Shown here in pieces: positions 35,821 to 45,189 of a stretch of 52,299 nt of DNA. The stretch covers positions 1-52,299 of the forward strand of contig PNMQ01000003.1 in the NCBI GenBank assembly GCA_013823725.1, read 5' to 3'. Under the pieces are notes generated by a model. That model was not told where the DNA came from and did no database searches. It saw nothing but the letters and a program-made list of their open reading frames with translations. A program made the translations under genes and the position numbers. The first letter of the stretch is position 1, and every line of letters begins with the position of its first letter. The DNA comes from Candidatus Pelagibacter sp. (GTDB lineage: Bacteria > Pseudomonadota > Alphaproteobacteria > Paracaedibacterales > CAIOTO01).

Positions 35821-35862
35821 ACACATATATAAACTGAAATCTGAATCTACGACGAATACTTT

Positions 35863-37416
35863 TTATTTTCCTAGTACATTACAAAGTTTAAAGAAATGAT
35901 CTACGACAACACTTACTCGGCTTTTTTTTGAACCTTTAACATAAATAATATCGCCATCTTTAATATGTGCTTCCAAATGTGGAACCAGTTGATGGGGGTC
36001 ATTTGCATGTAATCCTTTAATATTAAGAGGCAGGATTTTAAACAAGTGAGACATTTCTTGCCCACAGCAGTACACCATGTCAATTTGATTCTCTTGAATA
36101 AGTTTATAAATAAGTTCATGAAAATGTTGAGAGTGTTTCCCTAATTCTAACATTTCACCAAGAACAATAATTTTACGCGATTTGCGTAATGCTAAATTTT
36201 TACTATAATTTTGATCATTTGGATGAACGGAAATTTTATTTTTCACCCATTCTTTTGGGTTGGTTTCTAACTTAGAATAATATTGAAAATAAGTTGATAA
36301 TGCTTGAAGTCCAACTTTAATGGATAAGGGGTTTGCGTTATATGCATCATCGATAAGCATGATTTGACGATTATCGGGCAATACTAAGTTGTACTTGTTT
36401 CCTCTGCCACAGGGTGCTTGGAAGGTCTCAAAAAATTTGCAAACTTTTGTTATATCTAAGGATAGTAATCTACATACAGCTATTACTAAAAAGGAGTTTT
36501 GAACGAAATGAAATCCTATTAGAGGCAGAATATAGGAATGCTTAGTGCCTTCTATATCAATCGTAACGTGTGTTTCAGAACGTTCTTCAGTGACTACTTC
36601 ACGCATTTCAACTAAATGAACAGCAGCCAAGGATCGCGAATCTGCGCTAACATTAATGACTTTGTATTCACGAGCAACAGCGTCAATATCCTCTTTACAC
36701 GTAATTTCTGCCGAATATACGGCATATCCAGATTTTATCATTCGTTGGTTAGCAGAATATGTTAATCCTTTGCAAATGGATGCTTTTTCTTGTGCGATAT
36801 TATGAATTGTTTCAAAACAACCGATATGTGCTTCTCCTATTGATGTTATTATAGCAATATTTGGTTCAGCTAGTTTTGATAGTGGTTCAATTTCACCAGG
36901 TTTATTCATTCCAATTTCAACAACTAAAAATTCAGTATCTGAAGTAAGATCTAATAATGTAAGAGGAACACCCCAATGATTATTAAAACTATCTTTTGAA
37001 GCTACGGTTTTACCAAATTCTTTAAGAACATGGGCCAACATTTCCTTTGTTGTCGTTTTGCCGGCGCTACCAGTAATGGCAATGGCTGGGCCACTAAATT
37101 GCTTTCTCTTAAAGTACGCAAGTTTTTGTAGAGCATCCAATGTAGAATCTACTTTAATAAGTTTTGTGTCATCTGGTGATATAACATTTTCTTGGCTGAT
37201 AATTGCTGCAAGAGCTCCTTTTTTAAAAGCTTCTTGGACGTAGTCATGACCATTAAATTGGTGGCCTTCAATGGCTATAAACAATGATCCTGGCTGTATG
37301 GTTCTCGAATCAATGGTGACATTTGATATGTTTATATCTTCATCGCGGAGAGGTAATTTCAAAACAGTAAGAATATCATTAAGTGTAAGATTGATATGTG
37401 ATTTATTCATGGTCAT
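35863..37416 (-). CDS. murF: UDP-N-acetylmuramoyl-tripeptide--D-Ala-D-Ala ligase
   Basis: MurF adds D-Ala-D-Ala to complete the UDP-MurNAc pentapeptide. It is 517 residues, somewhat longer than usual. The ATP-binding loop is AITGSAGKTTTKEM near residues 111-124. The N-terminal domain holds NVTIDSRTIQPGSLFIAIEG, and LIDDAYNANPLSIKVGL is the Mur ligase signature in the C-terminal half. It overlaps murE by 4 bp and ends the mlaA-murE-murF run. Confidence 0.97.
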   Translation of the reverse strand: MTMNKSHINLTLNDILTVLKLPLRDEDINISNVTIDSRTIQPGSLFIAIEGHQFNGHDYVQEAFKKGALAAIISQENVISPDDTKLIKVDSTLDALQKLAYFKRKQFSGPAIAITGSAGKTTTKEMLAHVLKEFGKTVASKDSFNNHWGVPLTLLDLTSDTEFLVVEIGMNKPGEIEPLSKLAEPNIAIITSIGEAHIGCFETIHNIAQEKASICKGLTYSANQRMIKSGYAVYSAEITCKEDIDAVAREYKVINVSADSRSLAAVHLVEMREVVTEERSETHVTIDIEGTKHSYILPLIGFHFVQNSFLVIAVCRLLSLDITKVCKFFETFQAPCGRGNKYNLVLPDNRQIMLIDDAYNANPLSIKVGLQALSTYFQYYSKLETNPKEWVKNKISVHPNDQNYSKNLALRKSRKIIVLGEMLELGKHSQHFHELIYKLIQENQIDMVYCCGQEMSHLFKILPLNIKGLHANDPHQLVPHLEAHIKDGDIIYVKGSKKSRVSVVVDHFFKLCNVLGK

Positions 37417-38945
37417 TTTTTTTCTATGTTATCAATTTCATTTTTTACGATTTCAGAATCGGAAAATGGAATAAAAGTTTGACCAATAATTTGGTACTTT
37501 TCATGCCCCTTACCGGCAACAACGATGCAATCATTTTTTTTTGCTCTTTTGATAGCTTCTATAATAGCTTGTTTTCTATTGGAGAATTCTTCTATTTGTA
37601 CCGATTTTTGATCCCCATTTTTTATGCCATTAATGATGTCATTCCTGATTTTTTGTGGATCTTCCAGCCTAGGGTTATCATCGGTAATATATATTTTATG
37701 TGCATATGATGATGCTATAGCACCCATAATAGGACGCTTTTCTACATCTCTATTGCCTCCACAACCAAAAACAAGATGTAAATCACCTTGGCATACTTTT
37801 GAAACATTTTTTAAAACTTTTTCTAAAGCATCGGGTGTGTGTGCAAAATCAACAAAAATATGGATGTCATTATTGAAGCAAAAAGTTTCCATACGACCTT
37901 CAACTGATCTGAGCTGGTTGAATTTTCTGCATTGCGAAATAAAATGTTGCTCATCATTGGAAATAAGTAATGCAGCTGTTATAGCATTTGAAATTTGAAA
38001 ATCAGCGATAAGCGAGCATGCAATATCAAAATAAATATTTTGACCATACCGCACATCGAAAATGGACCCTATGGGTGATAGCCTGATATTCATTATTTCT
38101 ACGTCGGCACTAGGATTTTGAGTGGAAAAAGTAACGACTTTAATTTCTTTTGTTTTTAAAATTTGGGCTAGATTATGCCCCCAATGATCATCAATATTAA
38201 TGAATGCTGTACCTGAAGATGTCAATATTTCCGTGAAAAGAATTTTTTTTGCTTCAAAATAACTTTCCATGGTTCTGTGATAATCTAAATGGTCTTGAGT
38301 TAGATTAGTAAATGCGGCTCTGTTGACTTTTAAATCGTGTATTCTGTATTGATGAAGCCCATGACTCGATGCTTCGAATGCAACGTGATCAATATTATTC
38401 TCTTTAATTTTTTGTAAAATTTTATGGAGTCGAATGGGATCCAGTGTAGTTAAAGAAACTCCATCTAATATTTTTGAAATATCTTCCATTGCATCATTTG
38501 ATAGTGGGGCTTCAACACCTAATGTTCCAATTGTTGCAGCTCTTGATCCATTGATTTCTAATAACTGTTTAATGAAATGAACAGTTGAACTTTTGCCATT
38601 TGTTCCTGTAACGGCATAGAGATTTTCTGGTTTATTGGGATATAAAAAGTTTAAAATATGGCATAAAGCAAGTCTTGGATTTTCATGAACTAAAAATAAA
38701 ACACCATCATGTTTATTAAAATACTGGTCACAAACTTCTAGTTCCGCAATAACAATTTTACATCCCTTTTTAAGAGCGGATAAAATATTATCATAAACAT
38801 GAGGGCAGGGAACAGCTATGAAAATTTCATCAGCCGTAACCATTCTTGAATCAACAGAAACTCCTTCGATATTATAGGTGTTGAAGGGCCAAGGAATATT
38901 TAAATTTTCTTTTTTGATAGCTTTAAGTGCATCGTTCAATTGCAT
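37413..38945 (-). CDS. murE: UDP-MurNAc-L-Ala-D-Glu:meso-diaminopimelate ligase
   Basis: MurE adds the third amino acid to the peptidoglycan precursor. It is 510 residues. The P-loop is AVTGTNGKSSTVHF near 116-129. SSHGLHQYRI holds the substrate region, and DDNPRLEDP is the DNPR motif that selects meso-DAP over lysine, agreeing with dapF in the window. GCGGNRDVEKRPIMG is the C-terminal domain marker. It starts 1 bp after the mlaA stop. Confidence 0.97.
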   Translation of the reverse strand: MQLNDALKAIKKENLNIPWPFNTYNIEGVSVDSRMVTADEIFIAVPCPHVYDNILSALKKGCKIVIAELEVCDQYFNKHDGVLFLVHENPRLALCHILNFLYPNKPENLYAVTGTNGKSSTVHFIKQLLEINGSRAATIGTLGVEAPLSNDAMEDISKILDGVSLTTLDPIRLHKILQKIKENNIDHVAFEASSHGLHQYRIHDLKVNRAAFTNLTQDHLDYHRTMESYFEAKKILFTEILTSSGTAFINIDDHWGHNLAQILKTKEIKVVTFSTQNPSADVEIMNIRLSPIGSIFDVRYGQNIYFDIACSLIADFQISNAITAALLISNDEQHFISQCRKFNQLRSVEGRMETFCFNNDIHIFVDFAHTPDALEKVLKNVSKVCQGDLHLVFGCGGNRDVEKRPIMGAIASSYAHKIYITDDNPRLEDPQKIRNDIINGIKNGDQKSVQIEEFSNRKQAIIEAIKRAKKNDCIVVAGKGHEKYQIIGQTFIPFSDSEIVKNEIDNIEKK

Positions 38946-38946
38946 T

Positions 38947-39747
38947 TTATTGATACTTTTTTTCTAAAAATTTTTGTTTTTGTAAATAAACACTTCGAAG
39001 TACTGAATAATAATCATCAGACATTTTCTTCAAATTCGTAATGGATTCTTGCAAATTCGCACGAGCAACAAAACCATCGATTCCATAGAGAACGCGATAC
39101 ATATTATAATTTTGCATATGAATATTGTGGGCTCTTTTTCTGTTGCGAGAAACTCTATAGAGAGGATTTAAATAAAAATCTGCTGTTTTTCCAGCGACAT
39201 CTCTGAAGGATGACGGTCCAAAGATAGGTAAAATAATATATGGACCAGAAGGTATTTGCCATTTGGTAAATGTCTCATTAAATGTCGTACTTTTCTTTTT
39301 TATTCCCATGTCTTCAGCTACATCAAATATTCCTAAAATTCCCAAAGTAGAATTTATGATAAATCGAACTGTGGTTTCAGCAACACTTTCTAAGTCACCT
39401 TGAAGAGTATAATTTACAAAGTTCAATGGTGCGAAAAAATTATTTAAAAAATTATCTACACCTTTTCTTGGTGTTGCAGGGATAATGTTGTTATACAAGA
39501 TCGATAAAGGTCCTAATAGAATTCCATCAACGATTTCGTTAAAACCAAATATGACTCTATTAATAGGCTCTAAAGGGTCTTCCACAGCACCAGCAAGAGA
39601 CTGCGTATTTTCTGTTTCATCAACATCTAGTAACGTAATTTTACTGTTTGCCGAGCTGGCTATTTCTGAACATGAAATTAAGAAGGCAAAACATAGAATT
39701 AAATTGTATAATCGTTTTTTATTATGTGGATTTTTAAAGTTTTTCAT
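38947..39747 (-). CDS. mlaA: MlaA (VacJ) outer-membrane phospholipid-transport lipoprotein
   Basis: MlaA removes misplaced phospholipids from the outer-membrane outer leaflet and hands them to MlaC. It is 266 residues. The signal peptide ends in a lipobox-like LISC near residues 23-26, so Cys26 is likely lipidated. The VacJ signature follows: DPLEPINRVIFGFNEIVDGILLGP, then RKGVDNFLNNFFAPLNFVNYTLQGD and SGPYIILPIFGPSSFRDVAG. No mlaBCDEF genes are nearby. It is translated just ahead of murE. Confidence 0.94.
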   Translation of the reverse strand: MKNFKNPHNKKRLYNLILCFAFLISCSEIASSANSKITLLDVDETENTQSLAGAVEDPLEPINRVIFGFNEIVDGILLGPLSILYNNIIPATPRKGVDNFLNNFFAPLNFVNYTLQGDLESVAETTVRFIINSTLGILGIFDVAEDMGIKKKSTTFNETFTKWQIPSGPYIILPIFGPSSFRDVAGKTADFYLNPLYRVSRNRKRAHNIHMQNYNMYRVLYGIDGFVARANLQESITNLKKMSDDYYSVLRSVYLQKQKFLEKKYQ

Positions 39748-39842
39748 AGGTCAAAGAAATCTTTCAGATTTAGTGTGTTCTATCTTTAATTAAAAGTTTA
39801 AAGATATCATTGGAAAATGTCGAATGTTTTTAGCTAAAGATA

Positions 39843-39907
39843 CAAAAAAATGAACAATCCTCTCCAAAAGGGATAAGGAGGGCAAGTAGCCCTTTTTTAC
39901 CTGTTCA
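39843..39907 (-). ncRNA. Candidate small structured RNA ending in a U-run
   Basis: On the minus strand, TGAACA at the 5' end (plus 39902-39907) pairs with TGTTCA near the 3' end (plus 39851-39856). Inside lies the hairpin AGGGC-TACTT-GCCCT (39879-39893), and seven T residues follow the closing stem (A-run 39844-39850). The layout resembles a short RNA with its own terminator. Alternatively the plus-strand GCCCTTTTTT could act as a terminator in the other direction. No promoter was found for it, so this is a candidate only. Confidence 0.4.
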
Positions 39908-39986
39908 TAAAAACAAAACCAAAAGATTAGATGTGAAGTATATTCTGAAAAATATAAAATCTCACAATCTTTTTGTCTATTTAGTC

Positions 39987-40015
39987 TTGTGCAATGGTCG
40001 TGAATGATATATAAT
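39987..40015 (+). promoter_or_regulatory. Sigma70-type promoter of rpsB-tsf
   Basis: TTGTGC (39987-39992) and TATAAT (40010-40015) are exactly 17 bp apart. Transcription would start near 40022, giving an rpsB leader of about 125 bases. Confidence 0.75.
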
Positions 40016-40080
40016 ATTATGGTAAATCGTACTATGGCAGTTGCTGTTTTGAATCTTCTTTCAAATGCACAACTCATTTC

Positions 40081-40109
40081 CGATGCTTAAGTAATTTTTT
40101 AAGTCATCG
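40081..40109 (+). promoter_or_regulatory. Leader hairpin upstream of rpsB
   Basis: CGATGCTTAA (40081-40090) pairs with TTAAGTCATCG (40099-40109) with one bulged base. It lies within the predicted rpsB leader, 40 bp before the start codon. A role in S2 autoregulation is inference; rpsB leaders in other bacteria are known to bind S2. Confidence 0.5.
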
Positions 40110-40148
40110 TCATAGGACACTAATCGGAACATTTATCAAGGAGACAGA

Positions 40149-40931
40149 ATGTCAACATTACCTCAATTTTCAATGCGTCAGCTTTTAGAAGCTGGTGTTC
40201 ACTATGGTCACACAACACGTAGATGGAACCCAAAGATGTCTCCATACATCTATGGCGAAAGAAATAAAATTCACATCATGAACTTGGAAATTACAGTTCC
40301 TATGTTGCAAAGAGCTTTACAAGCTATTCGTGACAAAGTTGCAGCTGGTGGAAGAGTTCTATTTGTAGGTACAAAAGCACAAGCATCTGACAAAATTAAA
40401 GAAGCAGCACAAAAATGCGGTCAGTATTATGTGAACCATCGTTGGCTTGGTGGAATGCTCACAAACTGGAAAACAATTAACCTTTCTATTAAACGCCTTA
40501 AAGAAATGGAAGAAGAACTTTCAAATCCGGGACGTCTTACAAAAAAAGAAATTCTTAACCTACAAAGAGAACGTGATAAATTAGAAAGAGTTATTGGCGG
40601 AGTTCGTCAAATGGGTGGACTACCTGATATTCTTTTTGTAATCGATACAAATAAAGAAGAAATTGCAATTCAAGAAGCTATGCGTTTAGGCATTCCTGTT
40701 GTTGCGATTATCGATTCAAACTCTAATCCGGACAATATTGCTTATCCAATACCTGGAAATGACGATGCTATTCGTGCTCTAGACTTGTATTGTGACCTCG
40801 TTTCTAAAGCTGTTTTAGATGGATTACAATATCAAATGCAAAAAGCCGGTATTGACCTTGGTTCAACAGATATTCTTGTTGAACAACAAGAAAGCCCAGT
40901 AGAAGCAACGGTTGAAGCTGCAGCAGTATAA
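40149..40931 (+). CDS. rpsB: 30S ribosomal protein S2
   Basis: This small-subunit protein has 260 residues. Key segments are [33 protein letters not shown] at the N-terminus, [18 protein letters not shown], and [30 protein letters not shown] near 185-215. The Shine-Dalgarno sequence AAGGAG lies 6 bp before the ATG. It is first in the rpsB-tsf operon, with a promoter and leader hairpin upstream. Confidence 0.98.
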   Translation: MSTLPQFSMRQLLEAGVHYGHTTRRWNPKMSPYIYGERNKIHIMNLEITVPMLQRALQAIRDKVAAGGRVLFVGTKAQASDKIKEAAQKCGQYYVNHRWLGGMLTNWKTINLSIKRLKEMEEELSNPGRLTKKEILNLQRERDKLERVIGGVRQMGGLPDILFVIDTNKEEIAIQEAMRLGIPVVAIIDSNSNPDNIAYPIPGNDDAIRALDLYCDLVSKAVLDGLQYQMQKAGIDLGSTDILVEQQESPVEATVEAAAV

Positions 40932-40959
40932 GCAAAGTTTTTTTCAGAAAGAATAAATA

Positions 40960-41901
40960 ATGACAGATATTACACCACAAATGGTTAAATTGCTTCGTGA
41001 AAAATCCGGAGCAGGTATGATGGATTGTAAAAAAGCATTAACAGAAGTTAATGGAGATATCGAAGAAGCTGTAACTTGGCTTAGAAAAAAGGGATTAGCT
41101 GCTGCAGCTAAAAAATCTGGAAGAGTTGCTTCTGAAGGATTAGTTGGTGTTGCACAGTCTAGTGATTTTAAAACAGGCTGCGTTATCGAAGTAAACTCCG
41201 AAACAGACTTTATTGCTAAAAACGATCAATTCCAAAAAATGGTTTCATATGCTGCAACAACAGCTTTATCAGGCGATTTTGATGGAAATTCATTGTTATC
41301 ACAAAAATATGAAGGAACAGAATCAGCAACAATAGGTGAAGAAATAACAAGACTTATTGCTGTTATTGGTGAAAATATGCAGTTCCGCCGTTTACAGAAA
41401 TTATCTGTATCCAGCGGTGTTGTTGCAACTTATGTTCACGGTGCTGTTACCCCTGGTTTGGGTTCAATTGGTGTTGCTGTTGCATTAGAATCTAGTGCAG
41501 ACCAACAAGAACTTTTAGCATTGGGTAGAAAAATTGCTATGCATATTGCTGCAACACAACCAATATCTTTATGTATTGAAGAAGTTGATCCTGCCATTGT
41601 TGAAAAAGAAAAAGCCATTTTAACAGAACAAGCAAAAGCATCGGGTCGCCCTGATGACGTAATTAAAAAAATGGTTGAAGGACGCATTGACAAATTCTAT
41701 AAAGAAAGTGTTCTACTTGAACAAGAATTTGTTATGGATCCTAAATTAAGAATTAAAGACTTAATTTCTGAATTCTCTAAAACACACAATACACCACTTG
41801 AATTAAAAGCTTATACACGCTTTTTACTAGGTGATGGTATTGAAAAAGAAGAATCCAACTTTGCTGAAGAAGTAAAAGCTCAAGCAAACGCTGGTAAATA
41901 G
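40960..41901 (+). CDS. tsf: Translation elongation factor Ts
   Basis: EF-Ts recycles EF-Tu by exchanging GDP for GTP. It is 313 residues. The N-terminal UBA-like region is MVKLLREKSGAGMMDCKKALTEVNGDIEEAVTWLRKKGLA. The core TDFIAKN segment is present (SETDFIAKNDQF), then HIAATQPISLC in the second half. It follows rpsB by 28 bp and is closed by a strong terminator. Confidence 0.98.
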   Translation: MTDITPQMVKLLREKSGAGMMDCKKALTEVNGDIEEAVTWLRKKGLAAAAKKSGRVASEGLVGVAQSSDFKTGCVIEVNSETDFIAKNDQFQKMVSYAATTALSGDFDGNSLLSQKYEGTESATIGEEITRLIAVIGENMQFRRLQKLSVSSGVVATYVHGAVTPGLGSIGVAVALESSADQQELLALGRKIAMHIAATQPISLCIEEVDPAIVEKEKAILTEQAKASGRPDDVIKKMVEGRIDKFYKESVLLEQEFVMDPKLRIKDLISEFSKTHNTPLELKAYTRFLLGDGIEKEESNFAEEVKAQANAGK

Positions 41902-41923
41902 TTTTATATTTTTATAAACGATT

Positions 41924-41952
41924 AAAAGGCTGGTTTAACCCAGCCTTTTTTT
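41924..41952 (+). terminator. Rho-independent terminator of rpsB-tsf
   Basis: AAAAGGCTGG (41924-41933) pairs perfectly with CCAGCCTTTT (41940-41949), and the T-run continues to 41952. The preceding A-run means it may also stop transcripts from the opposite side. Confidence 0.93.
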
Positions 41953-42004
41953 ATTTAATGGCATATTCAAATTAAGAATGAAATTAAAGGGTTAATAACG
42001 TGTA

Positions 42005-42448
42005 TTAATCTCTTTTACTTTTAAAAAAATCCTGAAGAATAGTGGAACATTGATTTTCCATGTATCCCCCGTAATATTCTGTATGTGAATTGTTTGAATC
42101 AAATAAGCGTGGACCATGAACAATTCCTCCTCCTTTAAAATCGTATGCACCAAAATAGATATTTCGAATCCTAAGGTGCTTAAGAGTAGCAGCACACATT
42201 GGACATGGTTCTAATGTTACATACAAATCGCATTCATTAAGGTATGGAGATTTTAAAATCTTTATTCCTACGTATGCACACAATAATTCTGCATGATCAA
42301 TAGATGAAACATTCTGACGCATTTGATTGTGGTCTGAAGCTATGATTTTATTTTTATGCACTAAAACGGCACCTACTGGCACTTCATTTTTGCAATAGGC
42401 TTCCTTTGCTTTTTGATATGCATGCTTCATGAAATTCAGAGAGTTCAT
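42005..42448 (-). CDS. tadA: tRNA-specific adenosine deaminase
   Basis: TadA converts adenosine 34 of tRNA-Arg(ACG) to inosine. It is 147 residues. The zinc site is complete: His52 and Glu54 in DHAELL, and Cys82 and Cys85 in EPCPMCA. NEVPVGAVLV and GAYDFKGGGIVHG are typical of the family. It follows the exported serine hydrolase gene by 9 bp on the same strand, which may be accidental operon membership. Confidence 0.93.
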   Translation of the reverse strand: MNSLNFMKHAYQKAKEAYCKNEVPVGAVLVHKNKIIASDHNQMRQNVSSIDHAELLCAYVGIKILKSPYLNECDLYVTLEPCPMCAATLKHLRIRNIYFGAYDFKGGGIVHGPRLFDSNNSHTEYYGGYMENQCSTILQDFFKSKRD

Positions 42449-42457
42449 TTAAATTTA

Positions 42458-44077
42458 CTATTCTTTTTGAAAAAGGCCTTCCTGTTTGCCTTCATGTAAA
42501 AGAGGGTAAATTTGAAGTATGTTAATATCTTTTTGATTCGTCGTTCCAAAATATACGTAGCCGTTTGAATTCTCACAAAAACTGTTAGAGATTTTGTGCC
42601 CTTCAAAAAAGAACTGATTTCCATTAAAATGTGATAGTTCTACGCTTTTTCTGGCAATCGTAAGGACCAATTTATTTTCCTTTTTTTGGATGACGCAAGG
42701 GCCATAAAACGAATTAAGATAGGTTCCTTCGTATTCATTAAGGCTTAGGTGAGGGGATGGATTTTGTAGTCGTTCTTTGAGTTTGTAACGTCGGTTTTCA
42801 GCTTTAATAAAGTCAAAATCAGCCTTAATTTTTGTATTCCAGTTAATGTCATTTAATCCTAGATAGAGGTCTAGAAATTTATTGGTAATTACTTCTGGAG
42901 CAAAACTAACACGTGTTGATCCTAAGTTAGTGAGAACAACAATTCCTAATTTGTGATCGGGACATATTGTTACTAAGGAACGTACGCCGTGGAAGCCCCC
43001 CATATGCGAAAAAATTTGTAAAGATTTGCCACCTGTTCCATATCTTGAAATAAAATGCCCCATGCCATACTGAACTTTTTGAAATCGTTGATGGGGAAAT
43101 TGAGAATCTGAATGTGACGGGCTTACTTTTTTTTCAACATTGGGTGTACGTAATATATCTATGCTTTGCTCCTGTAAGACTCTGATATTATTGACTTCCC
43201 CTTTGTTAATCATCATCATCATCCATTTCAATGCATCCTCTACGGAAAGACTGACACCAGTGCTGCCTGCAAAAAGATAATTCAATTTAGAAAATGGAAG
43301 GACTCTTGGTGATCCTTGATACAGATCATGAGGGTGGGCAATATTAAGAGGATTTTTTTTGGAATTTAAAAAACTAAATAAATTGCCATCTGGACTTACA
43401 GATTCAAATGTTGTGTTGGCAGATTTCATTCCTAAAGGTTTAAAAAAATATTTTTGATAAAGTTCTTCAACTGCTTTTCCTGTTGTGATTTCAGCAACTC
43501 TGCTTGCAAGACCATATATTTGATTTTGATAGCCGTAATGTTCTCTGAACGAATGCTTTAAAGGAATTTCTTTTAATTTATCAATAATATAACTTTCGTC
43601 CATTCCTAAGGTCCATAATGTGTCGCCTGAAAACCCTGGAAGGCCACTATTATGGGAAATTAAATCCTTAATTGTAAACGTATCTGTAACATCTTTAGAA
43701 CTTAACGCAAACTGAGGTAAATATTTTGTGACTAGATCATCAAATGCAATTATTTTTTCTTCTACTAATTTTGCCATTAAATGAGCCAACATATTTTTTG
43801 ACATGGATGCAATTTGAAAAACCGTCTGTTCATCAACGGTTTCCGCTTTACCCCATTTGCGAACGCCAAATCCTTTCATGAAAACAACTTTTCCATTCAT
43901 AATGATACCAACAGAGATTCCAGGAACGTTCCATGTTTGTTTGGTGGCCTCTATGTATGAAGAAAGATCACCTAATATTTTCTCTTGATCTACTGCTTCA
44001 GCAGTTAAAGGAACACCGTATAAAAAAAGACTAACAAAAAAAGTGAAAATATGTTGTGTTCTTGTTATGAATTTCAT
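42458..44077 (-). CDS. Exported class C beta-lactamase-like serine hydrolase
   Basis: This 539-residue serine hydrolase has the penicillin-binding/beta-lactamase fold. A signal peptide covers about residues 1-28 (ending in TAEA). The catalytic motifs are S-M-S-K at 91-94, Y-Q-N at 183-185 and H-M-G-G at 358-361. A C-terminal DUF3471-like beta domain follows (YEGTYLNSFYGPCVIQKKENKLVL). Enzymes of this group include esterases, D-amino acid peptidases and true beta-lactamases, so the substrate is open. Acting on peptidoglycan or host-derived esters in the periplasm is plausible. Confidence 0.9.
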   Translation of the reverse strand: MKFITRTQHIFTFFVSLFLYGVPLTAEAVDQEKILGDLSSYIEATKQTWNVPGISVGIIMNGKVVFMKGFGVRKWGKAETVDEQTVFQIASMSKNMLAHLMAKLVEEKIIAFDDLVTKYLPQFALSSKDVTDTFTIKDLISHNSGLPGFSGDTLWTLGMDESYIIDKLKEIPLKHSFREHYGYQNQIYGLASRVAEITTGKAVEELYQKYFFKPLGMKSANTTFESVSPDGNLFSFLNSKKNPLNIAHPHDLYQGSPRVLPFSKLNYLFAGSTGVSLSVEDALKWMMMMINKGEVNNIRVLQEQSIDILRTPNVEKKVSPSHSDSQFPHQRFQKVQYGMGHFISRYGTGGKSLQIFSHMGGFHGVRSLVTICPDHKLGIVVLTNLGSTRVSFAPEVITNKFLDLYLGLNDINWNTKIKADFDFIKAENRRYKLKERLQNPSPHLSLNEYEGTYLNSFYGPCVIQKKENKLVLTIARKSVELSHFNGNQFFFEGHKISNSFCENSNGYVYFGTTNQKDINILQIYPLLHEGKQEGLFQKE

Positions 44078-44147
44078 AAGTACCTTTAAAGTTTGTTAAT
44101 TTATTTCAATTAAAAATGACATATATATAACCAATTATAGGTGTAAA

Positions 44148-44471
44148 ATGTACGGTTTAAAAGCAACTATTATTTTTTGTGTTACAGCTATTATACTTTT
44201 TTTATCGAATATGCTGTTTCAAAAATATTATGCATCACCTGATGTTTGGGTGACAAATACTGAAAAAGGGGTTTACGTATTTGATAAAAAAACGAATACA
44301 CTTCAATTTTGTTCAACAGAAGTAGAATGTACAAAAATTGATTTGGTTAAAAATGAAGTTTTATCAGTAAAAAACAACAAAGCTGAGCCTTCAAAACAAT
44401 CTAAAAGTAAGAAAAGTGATATAAAGGATACAACATCAAAGGAAAAAGACACTATTGATGAATCTTCGTAA
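44148..44471 (+). CDS. Small single-pass membrane protein of unknown function
   Basis: I do not recognise this 107-residue protein. Residues 5-26 form a hydrophobic helix (ATIIFCVTAIILFLSNMLF) that could anchor it. A short folded region (WVTNTEKGVYVFDKKTNTLQFC, with a C-x6-C pair) follows, ending in a Lys/Ser/Asp-rich tail. It is divergent from the serine hydrolase gene. The 210 bp between it and dksA are very AT-rich and hold no gene. Confidence 0.75.
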   Translation: MYGLKATIIFCVTAIILFLSNMLFQKYYASPDVWVTNTEKGVYVFDKKTNTLQFCSTEVECTKIDLVKNEVLSVKNNKAEPSKQSKSKKSDIKDTTSKEKDTIDESS

Positions 44472-44681
44472 AATTAAAGTTTTACTTTTTTAAAGACTAT
44501 AATCACAAAATATATTTTTTTTTTATAGAAAATTAAAATCATCAAAAAATATAGATTTATTTTTGGATAGAGAGAAAGAAATTTTTATAAATAATTAAAG
44601 TGTTTTTTGTAAAATTTTCTCTTTTTTTTTATAAAATTTGATATAAAATTATCATATTAAATACAAATCTTTGTGAGCAAT

Positions 44682-45119
44682 ATGTCTTTACCTCTCAAAA
44701 AAGATTCTTCCCTATTAAATCCTCAAACGTATACAGTTAATTCTCAAGATGAAATGACGTCAGAGCTTTTGGATTATTTCAAAGCCAAGCTTATTGCGTG
44801 GAAAAATCAGATTTTAAATGAAACATCTGAAACCATTTACGAAATGCAAGAAAAATCGAATCAAGAACCCGATGTAATTGATTTCGTGTGTAATGAAGTA
44901 TCTCGTAGCTTAGAGTTGAAAACGCGTGATAGAGAAAGAAAACTAGTCAATAAAATTAATGCTGCACTTAAAAGAATTGAAGACGGTAGCTACGGTTATT
45001 GTGAAGAAACGGGCGAACCTATTGGTTTTCGACGTCTTGACGCCCGACCTATTGCCACATTAAGTATCGAAGCTCAAGAACGTCACGAAAGAAAAGAACG
45101 ATCATATCGTGAAGATTAA
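44682..45119 (+). CDS. dksA: RNA polymerase-binding transcription factor DksA (alphaproteobacterial type)
   Basis: DksA enters the RNA polymerase secondary channel and modulates promoters with ppGpp. The coiled-coil region with acidic tip lies in the middle (ELLDYFKAKLIAWKNQIL), and the zinc-finger region is YGYCEETGEPIGFRRLDARPIATLSIEAQERHERKE. Only the first of the four classical cysteines is present, the normal state in many alphaproteobacteria. I chose the ATG at 44682 because GTGAG lies just upstream; an in-frame GTG at 44673 adds only three residues. Confidence 0.95.
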   Translation: MSLPLKKDSSLLNPQTYTVNSQDEMTSELLDYFKAKLIAWKNQILNETSETIYEMQEKSNQEPDVIDFVCNEVSRSLELKTRDRERKLVNKINAALKRIEDGSYGYCEETGEPIGFRRLDARPIATLSIEAQERHERKERSYRED

Positions 45120-45189
45120 TTTGATAATCTTATTTAAATAAGTTAGTCTCATAACATAATTATACTTTACTTAGTGATAAGCAAAAATA

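Larger units (their letters stand above)
39748..40148. other. 401-bp divergent intergenic region between mlaA and rpsB
   Basis: This AT-rich stretch holds no convincing gene. It contains a 9-bp inverted repeat near the mlaA start (TATCTTTAA 39781-39789 with TTAAAGATA 39798-39806), a structured element at 39843-39907, the rpsB promoter at 39987-40015 and a leader hairpin at 40081-40109. A 95-codon minus-strand frame at 39790-40077 overlaps the rpsB promoter, has no family resemblance and is not called. Confidence 0.7.

Noticed and set aside
37398-37998. Plus-strand frames opposite murE
   Set aside because: murE is intact on the other strand with all motifs; these frames have no motif or start signal.
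39790-40077. Minus-strand frame of 95 codons in the mlaA-rpsB gap
   Set aside because: It overlaps the rpsB promoter, shows no family resemblance, and has an unusual composition for this genome.
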